Positions 53,170 through 61,483 of a stretch of 64,000 bases of DNA are shown piece by piece. Both the position numbers and the translations under genes were made by a program. The number at the start of each line of letters is the position of its first letter. The first letter of the stretch is position 1. This DNA is from Spirosoma agri (GTDB lineage: Bacteria; Bacteroidota; Bacteroidia; Cytophagales; Spirosomataceae). The notes under the pieces are model-generated. The model was not told the origin of the DNA. It searched no databases and saw nothing but the letters and a program-made list of their open reading frames with translations. The DNA is taken from the NCBI RefSeq assembly GCF_010747415.1, contig NZ_JAAGNZ010000002.1, forward strand, positions 1,674,001 through 1,738,000, in the 5' to 3' direction.

Positions 53170-54360
53170 CTACCCAGCCTGAATGGCCAGCCAGACATTC
53201 CAGAGACCGAGCACCGCCGTTACGACGACCACGAGTCCCATCGCCAGATTCTGGCTCATCGAGTTGCAGTAGTTGTCACCCAGGATCGACCGGTTATTGA
53301 CAGCGGCAAACAAGAAGATCGTTACGAAAGGAAGCAGAATACCATTGATAGCCTGAACGGCTACGATGACCGGAATTGGCGTTACGTTCAATAAGCCGAA
53401 TGTTAGCCCGGTGGCCATGACGGTAAGCCATATACCCCGATAAACGGGCGAATTCTTACGAATACCCAGCAGACTCTGCGCCGTTACCGATGCCGCGAGG
53501 GGAGCGGTGAGCGAAGACGCAAATCCGGCCGCAAATAGCCCAAACGCAAACAACGATCCGGCCCAGGTGCCGAGCTGATCGGTCAGTACCTGAGCCATGT
53601 GCGGGTACGAAAAATCGTTAGGAATGAGCAGCCCCGCCAGGAGCAGAACGACTGAAATAATGCCCCCTAACACAACCGCGACCCAGATGCCGAGCTTCAT
53701 TTCGCCGAGCGACTGACCAGAAACGATGCTGGAACCAAAAAAGAGGTTATAAGGAACAATTGTCGTTCCGATCAAGCCGTTGATCAACAGGAGTGACCCA
53801 TCCGGAAAAGAGGGAGTAACGAGGGCCTTAGTCAATGCCATCGGAGTTACGGGTGTGCCAAACGCTACGTAGATAAACGCACCGCCCATGGCAAAGACAA
53901 CCAGGCCCAGCATGTTGGCTAACCCCTGCGTCGAACCTATCCAAAGCAGAGCAGTACAAACCAGTCCGACGATGATCGTCAACGTAGGAACCGGAAAACC
54001 CGTGAGCAAGGCCAGACCGGCAACGGCCCCAAGAATATTACCCGCCTGATAGGCCGCACAACCAAGAAAAATAGCCAGAAATAAAGCCCAGGCAATTCGG
54101 CGTCCGCCTGCTCCCGCGTACGTTTGCGTGATGACCTGGCCCAGATCTTTGCCGGTAGCGATGGTGATCCGGGCGGCAGCTTCCTGCAACCAGACGGTGC
54201 CCAGAGTGGCAAAGGTAAGTACCCAGAGCAACTGTAATCCGTATTTTGATCCGGCAATGGCGCAGGCTGTAACGGATCCGGGACCGATAAAAGCGGCTGA
54301 AATAACCGACCAGAACAAGACACTGCCAAGTCCGGCACGTAGGGAGAGCGATTTGGGCAC
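53170..54360 (-). CDS. mntH: Nramp-family divalent metal transporter
   Basis: A natural resistance-associated macrophage protein homologue with about 11 membrane helices. The conserved first helix VISAAFIGPGSVTACAIAGS carries the metal-binding pattern (here GPGSV rather than the canonical DPGN), and helix 6 has the segment GSSIVSGQSL after TIVPYNLFF. The DPGN Asp is replaced by Gly-Pro-Gly-Ser, as in NRAMP-related transporters with altered ion selectivity, so Mn2+ uptake is not certain. The ATG at 54432 gives 24 leader residues read from an inverted repeat; I chose the GTG at 54360 (VPKSLSLRAGLGS), directly before the conserved part. dps lies upstream on the same strand. Confidence 0.8.
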   Translation of the reverse strand: MPKSLSLRAGLGSVLFWSVISAAFIGPGSVTACAIAGSKYGLQLLWVLTFATLGTVWLQEAAARITIATGKDLGQVITQTYAGAGGRRIAWALFLAIFLGCAAYQAGNILGAVAGLALLTGFPVPTLTIIVGLVCTALLWIGSTQGLANMLGLVVFAMGGAFIYVAFGTPVTPMALTKALVTPSFPDGSLLLINGLIGTTIVPYNLFFGSSIVSGQSLGEMKLGIWVAVVLGGIISVVLLLAGLLIPNDFSYPHMAQVLTDQLGTWAGSLFAFGLFAAGFASSLTAPLAASVTAQSLLGIRKNSPVYRGIWLTVMATGLTFGLLNVTPIPVIVAVQAINGILLPFVTIFLFAAVNNRSILGDNYCNSMSQNLAMGLVVVVTAVLGLWNVWLAIQAG

Positions 54361-54365
54361 GAAGT

Positions 54366-54442
54366 GGAAAAACGAATGATGCGTGATAAATGATGAATGT
54401 AAAGAAAACTCCTTACAAATCACATCTACCACGCATCATTCG
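54366..54442 (-). terminator. Terminator-like hairpin between dps and mntH
   Basis: Arms 54430-54442 and 54373-54385 are a perfect 13-base inverted repeat (CGAATGATGCGTG on the minus strand) that encloses 44 bases. Read on the minus strand it is followed by five T residues at 54372-54368. It lies 23 bases after the dps stop and just before the mntH start. It may be a simple dps terminator or an attenuator for mntH. Confidence 0.6.
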
Positions 54443-54465
54443 CGTATACTAGGCGTTATTCGGGC

Positions 54466-54939
54466 CTACGAAAGGTATTTCCGGAGCATCCAGGCCATAG
54501 CTTCGTGAGCTTCCATCAAGCCGGTCAGGAAGTCGGCGGTGCCCGCGTCATTCAGTTCTTCGTCGCATTTTTCAACATCGTCACGGAGTTCACGAACGAT
54601 TTGCTCGTGGTCGGACAGCAAGTTTTTAAACATGTCGGATGTGCTACCAGGCGTACCGGCATCTTCTTTCAGGCTTGTATTGTGGATGAACTCAGCCATC
54701 GTTGCCAGCGGTTTGCCGCCCAGCTGACGGATTCGTTCCGCCACTTCGTCAATTTCGGCTTCTATTGCCTTGTACTGCTTTTCAAAGAATTTATGGTATT
54801 CCATGAAATTCGGTCCGGCAACGTTCCAGTGATATTTGCGCGTTTTGATGTACAGGACGTGCAGATCAGATAAGAACTCATTCAGTAGTGTATTGTCCTG
54901 CTTGAGGACATCTTCATCAAGACCAATATTGGGTTGCAT
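54466..54939 (-). CDS. dps: Dps-family ferritin-like DNA-protection protein
   Basis: A 157-residue Dps. The inter-subunit ferroxidase site is complete: His37 in KTRKYHWNVAGPNF, His49 in MEYHKFFEKQ, Asp64 and Glu68 in AEIDEVAERI. Typical segments LLNEFLSDLHVLYIKTRKYH, ERIRQLGGKPLATMAEF and a C-terminal helix LTGLMEAHEAMAWMLRKYL are present. The protein stores iron and uses H2O2 to oxidise it, which protects DNA during oxidative stress and starvation. It lacks a long basic N-terminal tail, so DNA binding may be weak. It is followed by mntH on the same strand, which fits co-control of iron and manganese. Confidence 0.93.
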   Translation of the reverse strand: MQPNIGLDEDVLKQDNTLLNEFLSDLHVLYIKTRKYHWNVAGPNFMEYHKFFEKQYKAIEAEIDEVAERIRQLGGKPLATMAEFIHNTSLKEDAGTPGSTSDMFKNLLSDHEQIVRELRDDVEKCDEELNDAGTADFLTGLMEAHEAMAWMLRKYLS

Positions 54940-55208
54940 GATAACGTGAGTTTGGTATAGTGTTAATTCGTTCGTGGACTGCTTTGTGCAGGCTACTCAC
55001 TCCAATAACCACGAATCAAACCGTTTGTTTCGTTATTTGATCAACCTGTTGGGTACCGTTGCCACGTAAATCATATCGTGTTTTGGGGCGTCAACCATCC
55101 CTCCTGCGATTGGGTATTCCTTCTCTGTACCTTGTTCTGAAGTCAAACTTTAATAGGCACCATTGCCGGCCAATTACGTATCTAGGGGCACATGTTGAAC
55201 AAAATGCG

Positions 55209-55931
55209 TTAGTCGATTGACCTGGAACCGACGATGCCGGATGCGCAGTTGAAAAAATAGGTAGTTGTCCGACACGATAATCCGGCTTCCTCGAAGAAGG
55301 GTAAGACCTGCTTCGTGTTCCTGAAATTTGTGCAATAAATACCGAGCATCCGATACGTTTGTGGATTACCCAGAAACAGAGCACCCAGAACAGGAATTAC
55401 CCGGCGTAAGTAAAACAGATACAGAAAGCGGAGAAACGCTGGTTTGGGTACGGATACGTCGATGCATGAGAATTGACCACCCGGTTTGAGAATGCGCCGT
55501 ATCTCATGAGCCAGTTGGCTCGTCTGCTCCGCGTTGAATGTTTTTAGGCCAAAAGAAACGACCACATGATCAGCCGATTGGGCAGGCAACGTGCCCGCCA
55601 ATACGTCTTGCTTATGAATGGCGATGGTGTAGGGTCGAAACCGGCTTTGCTGCCGTTTCTGACTGGCATACCGGAGCATGCCCTCGCAAAAGTCAACGCC
55701 AATCAGTGTTCCGTCCGGCCCCATTCGTTCGCAGATGTAATCCCACGTTTCGCCCATGCCGGTCATCAAATCGACCACCGTCTGACCCGGTTTTATGTCG
55801 AGTTCAAACACGCATTGGCGACGCCATCGATTGGAGAAACCAAACGAGGTGATCGTGTTCATGCGTTCGTAAGTCAGGCTCATCTGGTTAAAAAGCTGCT
55901 CAACAAACGCGGGTTCGTAGATGGACTGCAT
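55209..55931 (-). CDS. UbiE-like class I methyltransferase
   Basis: A 240-residue SAM-dependent methyltransferase. The N-terminus (FNQMSLTYERMNTITSFGFS) is like UbiE/COQ5-type enzymes. The SAM-binding motif is TVVDLMTGMGETWDYI at about residues 51-66, with IGVDFCEGMLRYA as motif II and HVVVSFGLKTFN as motif III, then the product loop ILKPGGQFSCIDVSVPK. Two hydrophobic stretches around FLRFLYLFYLRRVIPVLGAL suggest membrane contact or a hydrophobic substrate. It is the last gene after the oxoprolinase (33 bases apart) and likely co-transcribed. It is not clearly the menaquinone enzyme, because DLMTGMGE departs from the usual DxGxG pattern. Confidence 0.85.
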   Translation of the reverse strand: MQSIYEPAFVEQLFNQMSLTYERMNTITSFGFSNRWRRQCVFELDIKPGQTVVDLMTGMGETWDYICERMGPDGTLIGVDFCEGMLRYASQKRQQSRFRPYTIAIHKQDVLAGTLPAQSADHVVVSFGLKTFNAEQTSQLAHEIRRILKPGGQFSCIDVSVPKPAFLRFLYLFYLRRVIPVLGALFLGNPQTYRMLGIYCTNFRNTKQVLPFFEEAGLSCRTTTYFFNCASGIVGSRSID

Positions 55932-55964
55932 TCGGTAGGCCGTTGGCGTGACATCGTTGATTCG

Positions 55965-58900
55965 TCAAAGCTCGTTAGCGCCCCCACCTCCCGGTGTTTC
56001 GATCCGGACCCGTTCGCCCGCTTGCATCGCCCTTGTGAAAATGCCGGGCAGATCGGCTTCCTGTCCATCGGCATAGATCAGCGTTTGGCGGCCTGTTGCG
56101 CCTGGTTCACCCCCGTTCAAGCCGTAGGGCGCTACAACGCGGTGCTGACTCAATAGGGTTGCCTGAACGGGTCCTAGAAATTCGATCTCACGGATAATTC
56201 CGTCGCCACCACGCCATCGGCCGTTGCCACCGGACCCTTCGCGGATACTAAACTGGTGTAAACGAACGGGGTAGCGCCGTTCGAGTTCTTCGGGGTCGGT
56301 GAGCTTCGTGTTGGTCATATGCTGATGAACCGCCGAGCGACCAGCTGCGCCCTGGGTTGCCCCGGTACCCCCACCGATCGTTTCGTAATACCCGAAACCC
56401 GGTGAGGTCGTGGCCGGTTTGCCAAATAAAAAGTTGTTCATCGTACCCTGACTGCAAGCCGCCAAACCCAATGCCTTGAGCAATGTGTCAACCAGCCGCT
56501 GACTAACTTCCGTGTTGCCGCCCACTACGGCCGGACACAGGGCAGGATCGTCGGGGAAAATAGGGTTTAGAAACGAGGATTCGGGCAGGATCAGGTCAAC
56601 CGGCGCCATCAGACCCTCGTTGAGCGGGATATCAACAGGTGTCTCGTCGGACTTGCACCAGAGCCGTAAAACGTACAGGATAGCACTGTACAGAATGGAA
56701 ATATTCGCGTTCAGGTTATTCGGATGAACGCCTGACGTGCCGGAAAAATCGAACGTTATTCGGCCGTTGTCTATCGCCATACGAACGCAAATCGTATGAC
56801 CATCGTCGAGGGATTCTTCGGCCGTGAACTGGTTACCATTCAGTGGCTTTAGTACCGATAAGATCGCGTCTGTAGCCGATTGTTGCAGACGTGCCATGTA
56901 GTGATGAACCGTGGATAAACCATGCTGGTTGACCAGCGTTCGCAGGGCTGTTTCACCCGCTTTCAGCGATGCCAGTGCGGCTTCGATGTCGGCCCGGTTT
57001 TCGGCCAGGGCGCGGGTCGGGTAGGGGGCATTGGTAAAGCGGGAGGAAAGACCATCTGTATCCTGATTGCCCGTGCTCGCCCACAGAAATTGTCCACCTT
57101 TCACGATGTACTGAGGCTCCAGAACCACGCCTTCTTCGGTCAGATTCGTTGCGTCGGGCGGCATGGAGCCCGGCACTTTTCCGCCAATCTCGGCGTGGTG
57201 CGCCCGGTTAATAACGTAGCCGATCAGTTCATTCGCGTCCGTAAAAACACCACTCAGGAGCGTCACATCGGGCAGGTGCGAACCGCCGTATTTAGGGTGG
57301 TTGGTAATGACGACATCCCCCGGTTCGAGCTGGATATGCGCGAGGACCAACCGGGCACAAATACCCAAACTGCCCAGGTGGACGGGAATATGGGGGGCAT
57401 TGGCAACCAGTTCGGCATTGGCGTCGAGTAGCGCACAGGAAAAATCGAGTCGCTCTTTCACGTTGACCGAAAACGCTGTCCGCTGCAACTGGGCACCCAT
57501 TTCCTCCGCAATGGCCCGGAATCGTTGCGTAAACAATTCTAGCTGGATCACCTCCTGACTGCCTTTATCCTCACCGACCCGGCGGACTGCTCCGGCCTCT
57601 CCCGCAACGGTAGCCTGACTGTTCCAGAAACGGGGGGCAATATCAACGTCCTCGATATAATCAACGATCACATTGTTGCCGGCCTGGACGATTACCCGCC
57701 AACCGGCTTCAATAAAAGCGGATGAGGTTGTGTTCAGCAGTAAAGCCGGCCCGCGAAAGGTATCGCCCTCCTGTAACTGTGTCCAGTTGTAGGCTGGAAA
57801 TTCAGCTGTTTCGAAAGCCGGAACCGCATGGCGATGAGTGACGGGCGGTCCGCTGGTGGGATCTTGGCTATTAATCGTACTGGCGATAACGCGGATGCTT
57901 TCGACTTCGACAAGGCGCGGTTGACCAGTGGCATCTGCTGGAAAATGACCATAGAGCTGCTGGTACTTCTGTTGAAAGACAGCTTCCAGATGCGTACGGA
58001 CCATAACGGCTGACGGCTCCTGATTCGCATACAGCGAGGAAGGATAAGGAATGTCAACGGACGATTCCTGGCCCTGCAAACGCAAATAGATGAGGGCCGA
58101 TGGTAGTTCGACCGGCTCATCTGCACTAACGTCGGTTAGTAACGCGTCGATAGCCTGGTGGCCAATCTCGTCAAAAAGAGCGGGTAACTTGTCCGAAACA
58201 GTTGCCAGCGGCTGTAAAATCGACCGCGATACGATTCGCTCAATCTGCGCTTTACCGATACCATAGGCGCTCAGTAAACCGCCGTCGAAGGGGAGGATCA
58301 ATCGCTCCATGTCGAGCAATCGGGCAATGGCACAGCCGTGTAAGCCGCCCGCTCCCCCAAAAACCAGCAGGCTATAGTCTTTGGGATCGAACCCACGCGC
58401 CACCGAAATTTTGCGGATGGCTCCGGCCATTGTCTCGTTCGCAATGTGCTCGAAACCGCGTAACAACTCCACCGCGTCGGGACGATGGCCTGTTACGGCC
58501 TCAATCTGCTCGATAATCGACTGTAACGCGGTCTGCGCTTTTTCCGGAAACACCGGAATGCCGAACTGATCTGGGTGCAACTTGCCCAGTAACAGATTGA
58601 CGTCCGTAATCGTAAGCAGTAGCGGCTGGTCGGGTGTTGTTGCGCCATAACAGGCCGGACCGGGATTGGCCCCCGCGCTGTGCGGACCAACCCGGAGTTG
58701 CCCCGACGAAGCCCCGTGACGTTCGAACCAGCAGATGGAGCCGCCCCCGGCCGCTACCGTTTCGATAGCCAGCGAAGGCAGTTGCAGATCGAAGGAGCCG
58801 ATTCGGGTCGTGAATCGATAATCCAGGGTGGTTTGAACCCGCGCTACATCGGTGCTGGTGCCGCCCATGTCGAGGGTAAGCACCGGTTGGTCATGGCTGG

Positions 58901-59930
58901 TCGCGGCCGCACCAATCACCCCCCCCGCCGGGCCACTGAGCAGACTATCTTTTGGCTGAAACAGATCTGCCCGAACCAGGCCGCCCGAACTGGTCATGAT
59001 ACGCACCGAATTTCGGGACGTTGGGCTGCAGCCAAGTTGCTGTTGTACGTTGTCCAGGTAGGACCGCATGACGGGTGTCAGGTAAGCGTCGACAACGGTA
59101 GTTTGCGTCCGGGAGACGTACTGCGGAGCTACCGAAACGTCGCTTGACAGCGTTAGGTAGGTGAATCCAGTGGTTGTCAGGGCATCGCGGAGCTGCCGTT
59201 CGTGCGTTGGATTCCGGTAAGCGTTCAGGAGCGATATGGCTACGGCGTCGGGTCGTATCCGGCGAAGCTGGTCAACAAGGTGCTCAATCGTTTGGTCACT
59301 CAGTGGAGTCAGTATGTCCCCGCCGGCCGTTATGCGTTCGGCCACTTCCAGCACCGAATCATACAGCACGTCAGCGGATGAAATCGCCAGCTGGAAGAGG
59401 TCTGGACGCTGTTGGGTCCCGATTTTAAGCAAGTCTTTAAATCCTTGGGTAACCAATAAAGTCACGCGGCCACCCTTTCGTTCAAGCAGGGCATTTGTTC
59501 CTTTCGTTGTGCCCAAACGCATTTCCAAAGGAGGAAATGGTTGGTTCAGCGGTGTTTGTGTCAACAACCGCGTGGCCAGAACCGGCGCTTCTTCACCGGT
59601 AAAAAGTTCAACCGTCTGCAATTCGGTGATGCGTAACGCGGACATCCTGTCCGTATCGAAATCTGCGGACAGGATGTCCGCGTTACGCACTTCTATCTTC
59701 CCATCAACACGTAGTGATTCGATTGTAAAAACTTCGTTTGTCTCAATAACCCGTAGTTGATAGCCGTCAAAAATAGGAGCCGTTAGCCAGGGAGCAACGA
59801 GTTTGCCGTTAATGAACTGACCGCGCAGACGGCTGCTACTCAAAACTTTTGTGCGGTGAATTAGTCCGTTTGGGTCCTGGGCGAGGCCATCGGTAAACGT
59901 GCCGCCCGTGTCGATCCAGATTTGCCACAT
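55965..59930 (-). CDS. 5-oxoprolinase / hydantoinase A-B fusion
   Basis: A 1,321-residue single-chain enzyme of the OPLAH type. The HyuA half starts MWQIWIDTGGTFTDGLAQDP (ATP-grasp-like phosphate-binding DTGGTFTD) and has PVLTLDMGGTSTDVARVQTT and LVFGGAGGLHGCAIARLLDM; the HyuB half follows from about residue 770 with TAFSVNVKERLDFSCALLDA, ITNHPKYGGSHLPDVTLLSG and GGTGATQGAAGRSAVHQHMT. Substrates are 5-oxoproline or hydantoin-type rings, opened at the cost of ATP. The chain is a few residues longer than usual because residues 82-100 are encoded by a palindromic repeat (separate entry). deoR lies three bases upstream. Confidence 0.93.
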   Translation of the reverse strand: MWQIWIDTGGTFTDGLAQDPNGLIHRTKVLSSSRLRGQFINGKLVAPWLTAPIFDGYQLRVIETNEVFTIESLRVDGKIEVRNADILSADFDTDRMSALRITELQTVELFTGEEAPVLATRLLTQTPLNQPFPPLEMRLGTTKGTNALLERKGGRVTLLVTQGFKDLLKIGTQQRPDLFQLAISSADVLYDSVLEVAERITAGGDILTPLSDQTIEHLVDQLRRIRPDAVAISLLNAYRNPTHERQLRDALTTTGFTYLTLSSDVSVAPQYVSRTQTTVVDAYLTPVMRSYLDNVQQQLGCSPTSRNSVRIMTSSGGLVRADLFQPKDSLLSGPAGGVIGAAATSHDQPVLTLDMGGTSTDVARVQTTLDYRFTTRIGSFDLQLPSLAIETVAAGGGSICWFERHGASSGQLRVGPHSAGANPGPACYGATTPDQPLLLTITDVNLLLGKLHPDQFGIPVFPEKAQTALQSIIEQIEAVTGHRPDAVELLRGFEHIANETMAGAIRKISVARGFDPKDYSLLVFGGAGGLHGCAIARLLDMERLILPFDGGLLSAYGIGKAQIERIVSRSILQPLATVSDKLPALFDEIGHQAIDALLTDVSADEPVELPSALIYLRLQGQESSVDIPYPSSLYANQEPSAVMVRTHLEAVFQQKYQQLYGHFPADATGQPRLVEVESIRVIASTINSQDPTSGPPVTHRHAVPAFETAEFPAYNWTQLQEGDTFRGPALLLNTTSSAFIEAGWRVIVQAGNNVIVDYIEDVDIAPRFWNSQATVAGEAGAVRRVGEDKGSQEVIQLELFTQRFRAIAEEMGAQLQRTAFSVNVKERLDFSCALLDANAELVANAPHIPVHLGSLGICARLVLAHIQLEPGDVVITNHPKYGGSHLPDVTLLSGVFTDANELIGYVINRAHHAEIGGKVPGSMPPDATNLTEEGVVLEPQYIVKGGQFLWASTGNQDTDGLSSRFTNAPYPTRALAENRADIEAALASLKAGETALRTLVNQHGLSTVHHYMARLQQSATDAILSVLKPLNGNQFTAEESLDDGHTICVRMAIDNGRITFDFSGTSGVHPNNLNANISILYSAILYVLRLWCKSDETPVDIPLNEGLMAPVDLILPESSFLNPIFPDDPALCPAVVGGNTEVSQRLVDTLLKALGLAACSQGTMNNFLFGKPATTSPGFGYYETIGGGTGATQGAAGRSAVHQHMTNTKLTDPEELERRYPVRLHQFSIREGSGGNGRWRGGDGIIREIEFLGPVQATLLSQHRVVAPYGLNGGEPGATGRQTLIYADGQEADLPGIFTRAMQAGERVRIETPGGGGANEL
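59630..59689. repeat. REP-like palindromic element inside the oxoprolinase gene
   Basis: Arms 59630-59653 and 59666-59689 are perfect 24-base inverted repeats around a 12-base centre (core GGACATCCTGTCC, which is itself nearly palindromic). The whole 60-base element is in frame with the oxoprolinase and encodes a peptide with the pattern RNADILS and DRMSALR. Because the element is a palindrome, the opposite strand encodes nearly the same peptide. This looks like a mobile or dispersed short palindromic element that inserted without breaking the gene. Confidence 0.8.
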
Positions 59931-59933
59931 GGG

Positions 59934-60686
59934 TTAATTGATCAATGTAATGCCTGCCTCCCGATAAGCCGTTACCAGAGCGGGACTCGCTTCCTTGTCG
60001 GTGATCAGTACGTCAAACAGACTTAAAGGCGCAAAATAGAGGTATTTGTTGGTTTCTAATTTCGACGAATCGCAGAGGAGGTAAACTTTATCCGTCTGTT
60101 TAGCGATGGTCAGGGCCGTGCTGGCTTCTTTTTCGCCGTTGGCGCTCAACCCCTTTTCCAGCGAAATACCATCGACACCAATGAACGCCCGGTTGGCACG
60201 GTAACGCATCATGTGTTCTTCGGCCATCAGCCCGTGCATGGCCTGACGCTCTTTATCTACTTCGCCACCGACCAGATTAACGGCCACCTCGGCGTCCATC
60301 AACTCCGCGACAATGGGCAGTGAATTCGTTACGACTGTGATCCGCTTGTTTCGGATAAACTGACAAAGTCGGAATACGGTACTGCCACAATCCATAAAAA
60401 TTACGTCGCCCTCCTGAATCTCCTGAGCGGCCAGTTGGCAGATATAATCTTTACGATCCGCATGAGTCGCCGTTTTGTTGGCAAACGTGTGTTTGTCCGT
60501 CGCCAGACTCACTTTCATGGCCCCACCCCGCGTGCGATAAATCAGGCCCGAAGCCGCTAGCTGCACCAAATCGCGCCGGACCGTCATCTCGGACGTCTGG
60601 AGTAATTCGGCTAATTCACCGACATCGACGGAGCCGCGTTCATCGACCGTTCGTACAATTAGCTGCTTTCGGTTTTGGAAATTCAT
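59934..60686 (-). CDS. DeoR/GlpR-family transcriptional repressor
   Basis: A 250-residue DeoR-family regulator. The N-terminal winged helix is RKQLIVRTVDERGSVDVGEL, AELLQTSEMTVRRDLVQLAA, SGLIYRTRGGAM. The sensor part is of the sugar-phosphate-isomerase-like type, with IFMDCGSTVFRLCQFI, ITVVTNSLPIVAELM, VNLVGGEVDKERQAMHG and FIGVDGISLEKGLSA. Such domains usually bind a phosphorylated sugar or related metabolite. It is three bases upstream of the oxoprolinase gene and probably controls that operon. A 10-base inverted repeat in the divergent promoter region is a candidate operator. Confidence 0.93.
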   Translation of the reverse strand: MNFQNRKQLIVRTVDERGSVDVGELAELLQTSEMTVRRDLVQLAASGLIYRTRGGAMKVSLATDKHTFANKTATHADRKDYICQLAAQEIQEGDVIFMDCGSTVFRLCQFIRNKRITVVTNSLPIVAELMDAEVAVNLVGGEVDKERQAMHGLMAEEHMMRYRANRAFIGVDGISLEKGLSANGEKEASTALTIAKQTDKVYLLCDSSKLETNKYLYFAPLSLFDVLITDKEASPALVTAYREAGITLIN

Positions 60687-60702
60687 ACTTTACTCAGTTG
60701 AT

Positions 60703-60740
60703 TTGTTCAAAAATAAACAAATTCAAACAATTTTGAACAA
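60703..60740. promoter_or_regulatory. Candidate DeoR operator between deoR and nudK
   Basis: TTGTTCAAAA (60703-60712) and TTTTGAACAA (60731-60740) form a perfect 10-base inverted repeat with an 18-base spacer that itself has two short direct repeats (AAACAAATTC, AAACAA). It begins 16 bases upstream of deoR and ends one base before the nudK start. Repeated TTCAAA-like boxes fit DeoR-family operators. Position right at the nudK start suggests a strong repressing effect on nudK or an overlapping promoter. Confidence 0.55.
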
Positions 60741-60741
60741 T

Positions 60742-61344
60742 ATGACGACTGAACGGGTGCAAATAACGGAAGAGAAACTGTTGTCTGATAATTGGTACGT
60801 GCTGAAGCGGTTCACATTCAATTACCTTGGTAAAAACGGCAAATGGACAACCCAGCAGCGCGAAGCCTACGACCGGGGCAACGGGGCTACGATTCTGCTC
60901 TACAATCCACAAGCGGATACCGTCATCCTAACTCGCCAGTTTCGATTGCCAACCTTCGTCAATGGCAATAGCGATGGCGGTCCATCGTCGGGTATGTTGA
61001 TCGAAACCTGCGCCGGTCTGCTGGACAACGACGATCCGGAAACGGCAATCCGACGGGAGACAGAAGAAGAAACGGGCTATCGGATTCAGTCCGTGCAGAA
61101 AGTGATGGAAGCCTACATGAGCCCCGGTTCAGTAACCGAAAAACTCTTTTTCTACATCGCCGAATACACCGCCGATACGGAACGGAATGCCGGTGGCGGC
61201 ATCGATGAAGAAGAGATCGATATTCTGGAACTGCCTTTTCAACAGGCGCTGGCGATGATGAAAAGCGGTGAGATCATGGACGGTAAAACGATCATGCTCT
61301 TGCAGCACCTGTACCTTCGCCAACTAACGCAATTCCCAAACTGA
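60742..61344 (+). CDS. nudK: GDP-mannose pyrophosphatase (Nudix hydrolase)
   Basis: From the start MTTERVQITEEKLLSDNWYV (60742; the ATG at 60703 lies inside the operator-like repeat) this is a 200-residue Nudix enzyme. The segments AGLLDNDDPETAIRRETEEE with TGY (Nudix box), EAYMSPGSVTEKLFFYIAEY, NAGGGIDEEEIDILELPFQQ and SGEIMDGKTIMLLQHL closely follow the E. coli NudK pattern, which hydrolyses GDP-mannose to GMP and mannose-1-phosphate. It is divergent from deoR and oxoprolinase. The likely role is control of GDP-sugar levels. It may influence polysaccharide precursor pools. Confidence 0.9.
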   Translation: MTTERVQITEEKLLSDNWYVLKRFTFNYLGKNGKWTTQQREAYDRGNGATILLYNPQADTVILTRQFRLPTFVNGNSDGGPSSGMLIETCAGLLDNDDPETAIRRETEEETGYRIQSVQKVMEAYMSPGSVTEKLFFYIAEYTADTERNAGGGIDEEEIDILELPFQQALAMMKSGEIMDGKTIMLLQHLYLRQLTQFPN

Positions 61345-61428
61345 GCGGTTGATCCACTGGTGCCGATGACACGATACGCCAGGCTAACAGAAAAGCTGAC
61401 GTTCCGGGGGATCGATCGTCTTGATCAT

Positions 61429-61479
61429 ACAGCGTAATCAGTACGTTCATTTTTGATGTGAACATACTGATTACGCTGT
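61429..61479. terminator. Bidirectional terminator between nudK and the PIG-L gene
   Basis: Arms 61429-61449 and 61459-61479 pair with one mismatch (15 bp ACAGCGTAATCAGTA plus five bp GTTCA) around a short loop. It lies between convergent genes. No long T run follows, so termination strength is uncertain. Confidence 0.55.
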
Positions 61480-61483
61480 CCGA

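Noticed and set aside
55566..56156. 196-codon plus-strand open frame
   Set aside because: It overlaps the 3-prime ends of two supported minus-strand genes and has no family-like motif.
59236..59760. 174-codon plus-strand frame that also encodes NADILS and ADRMSALR strings
   Set aside because: It is antisense to the oxoprolinase. The shared peptide results from the palindromic element, which reads nearly the same on both strands.
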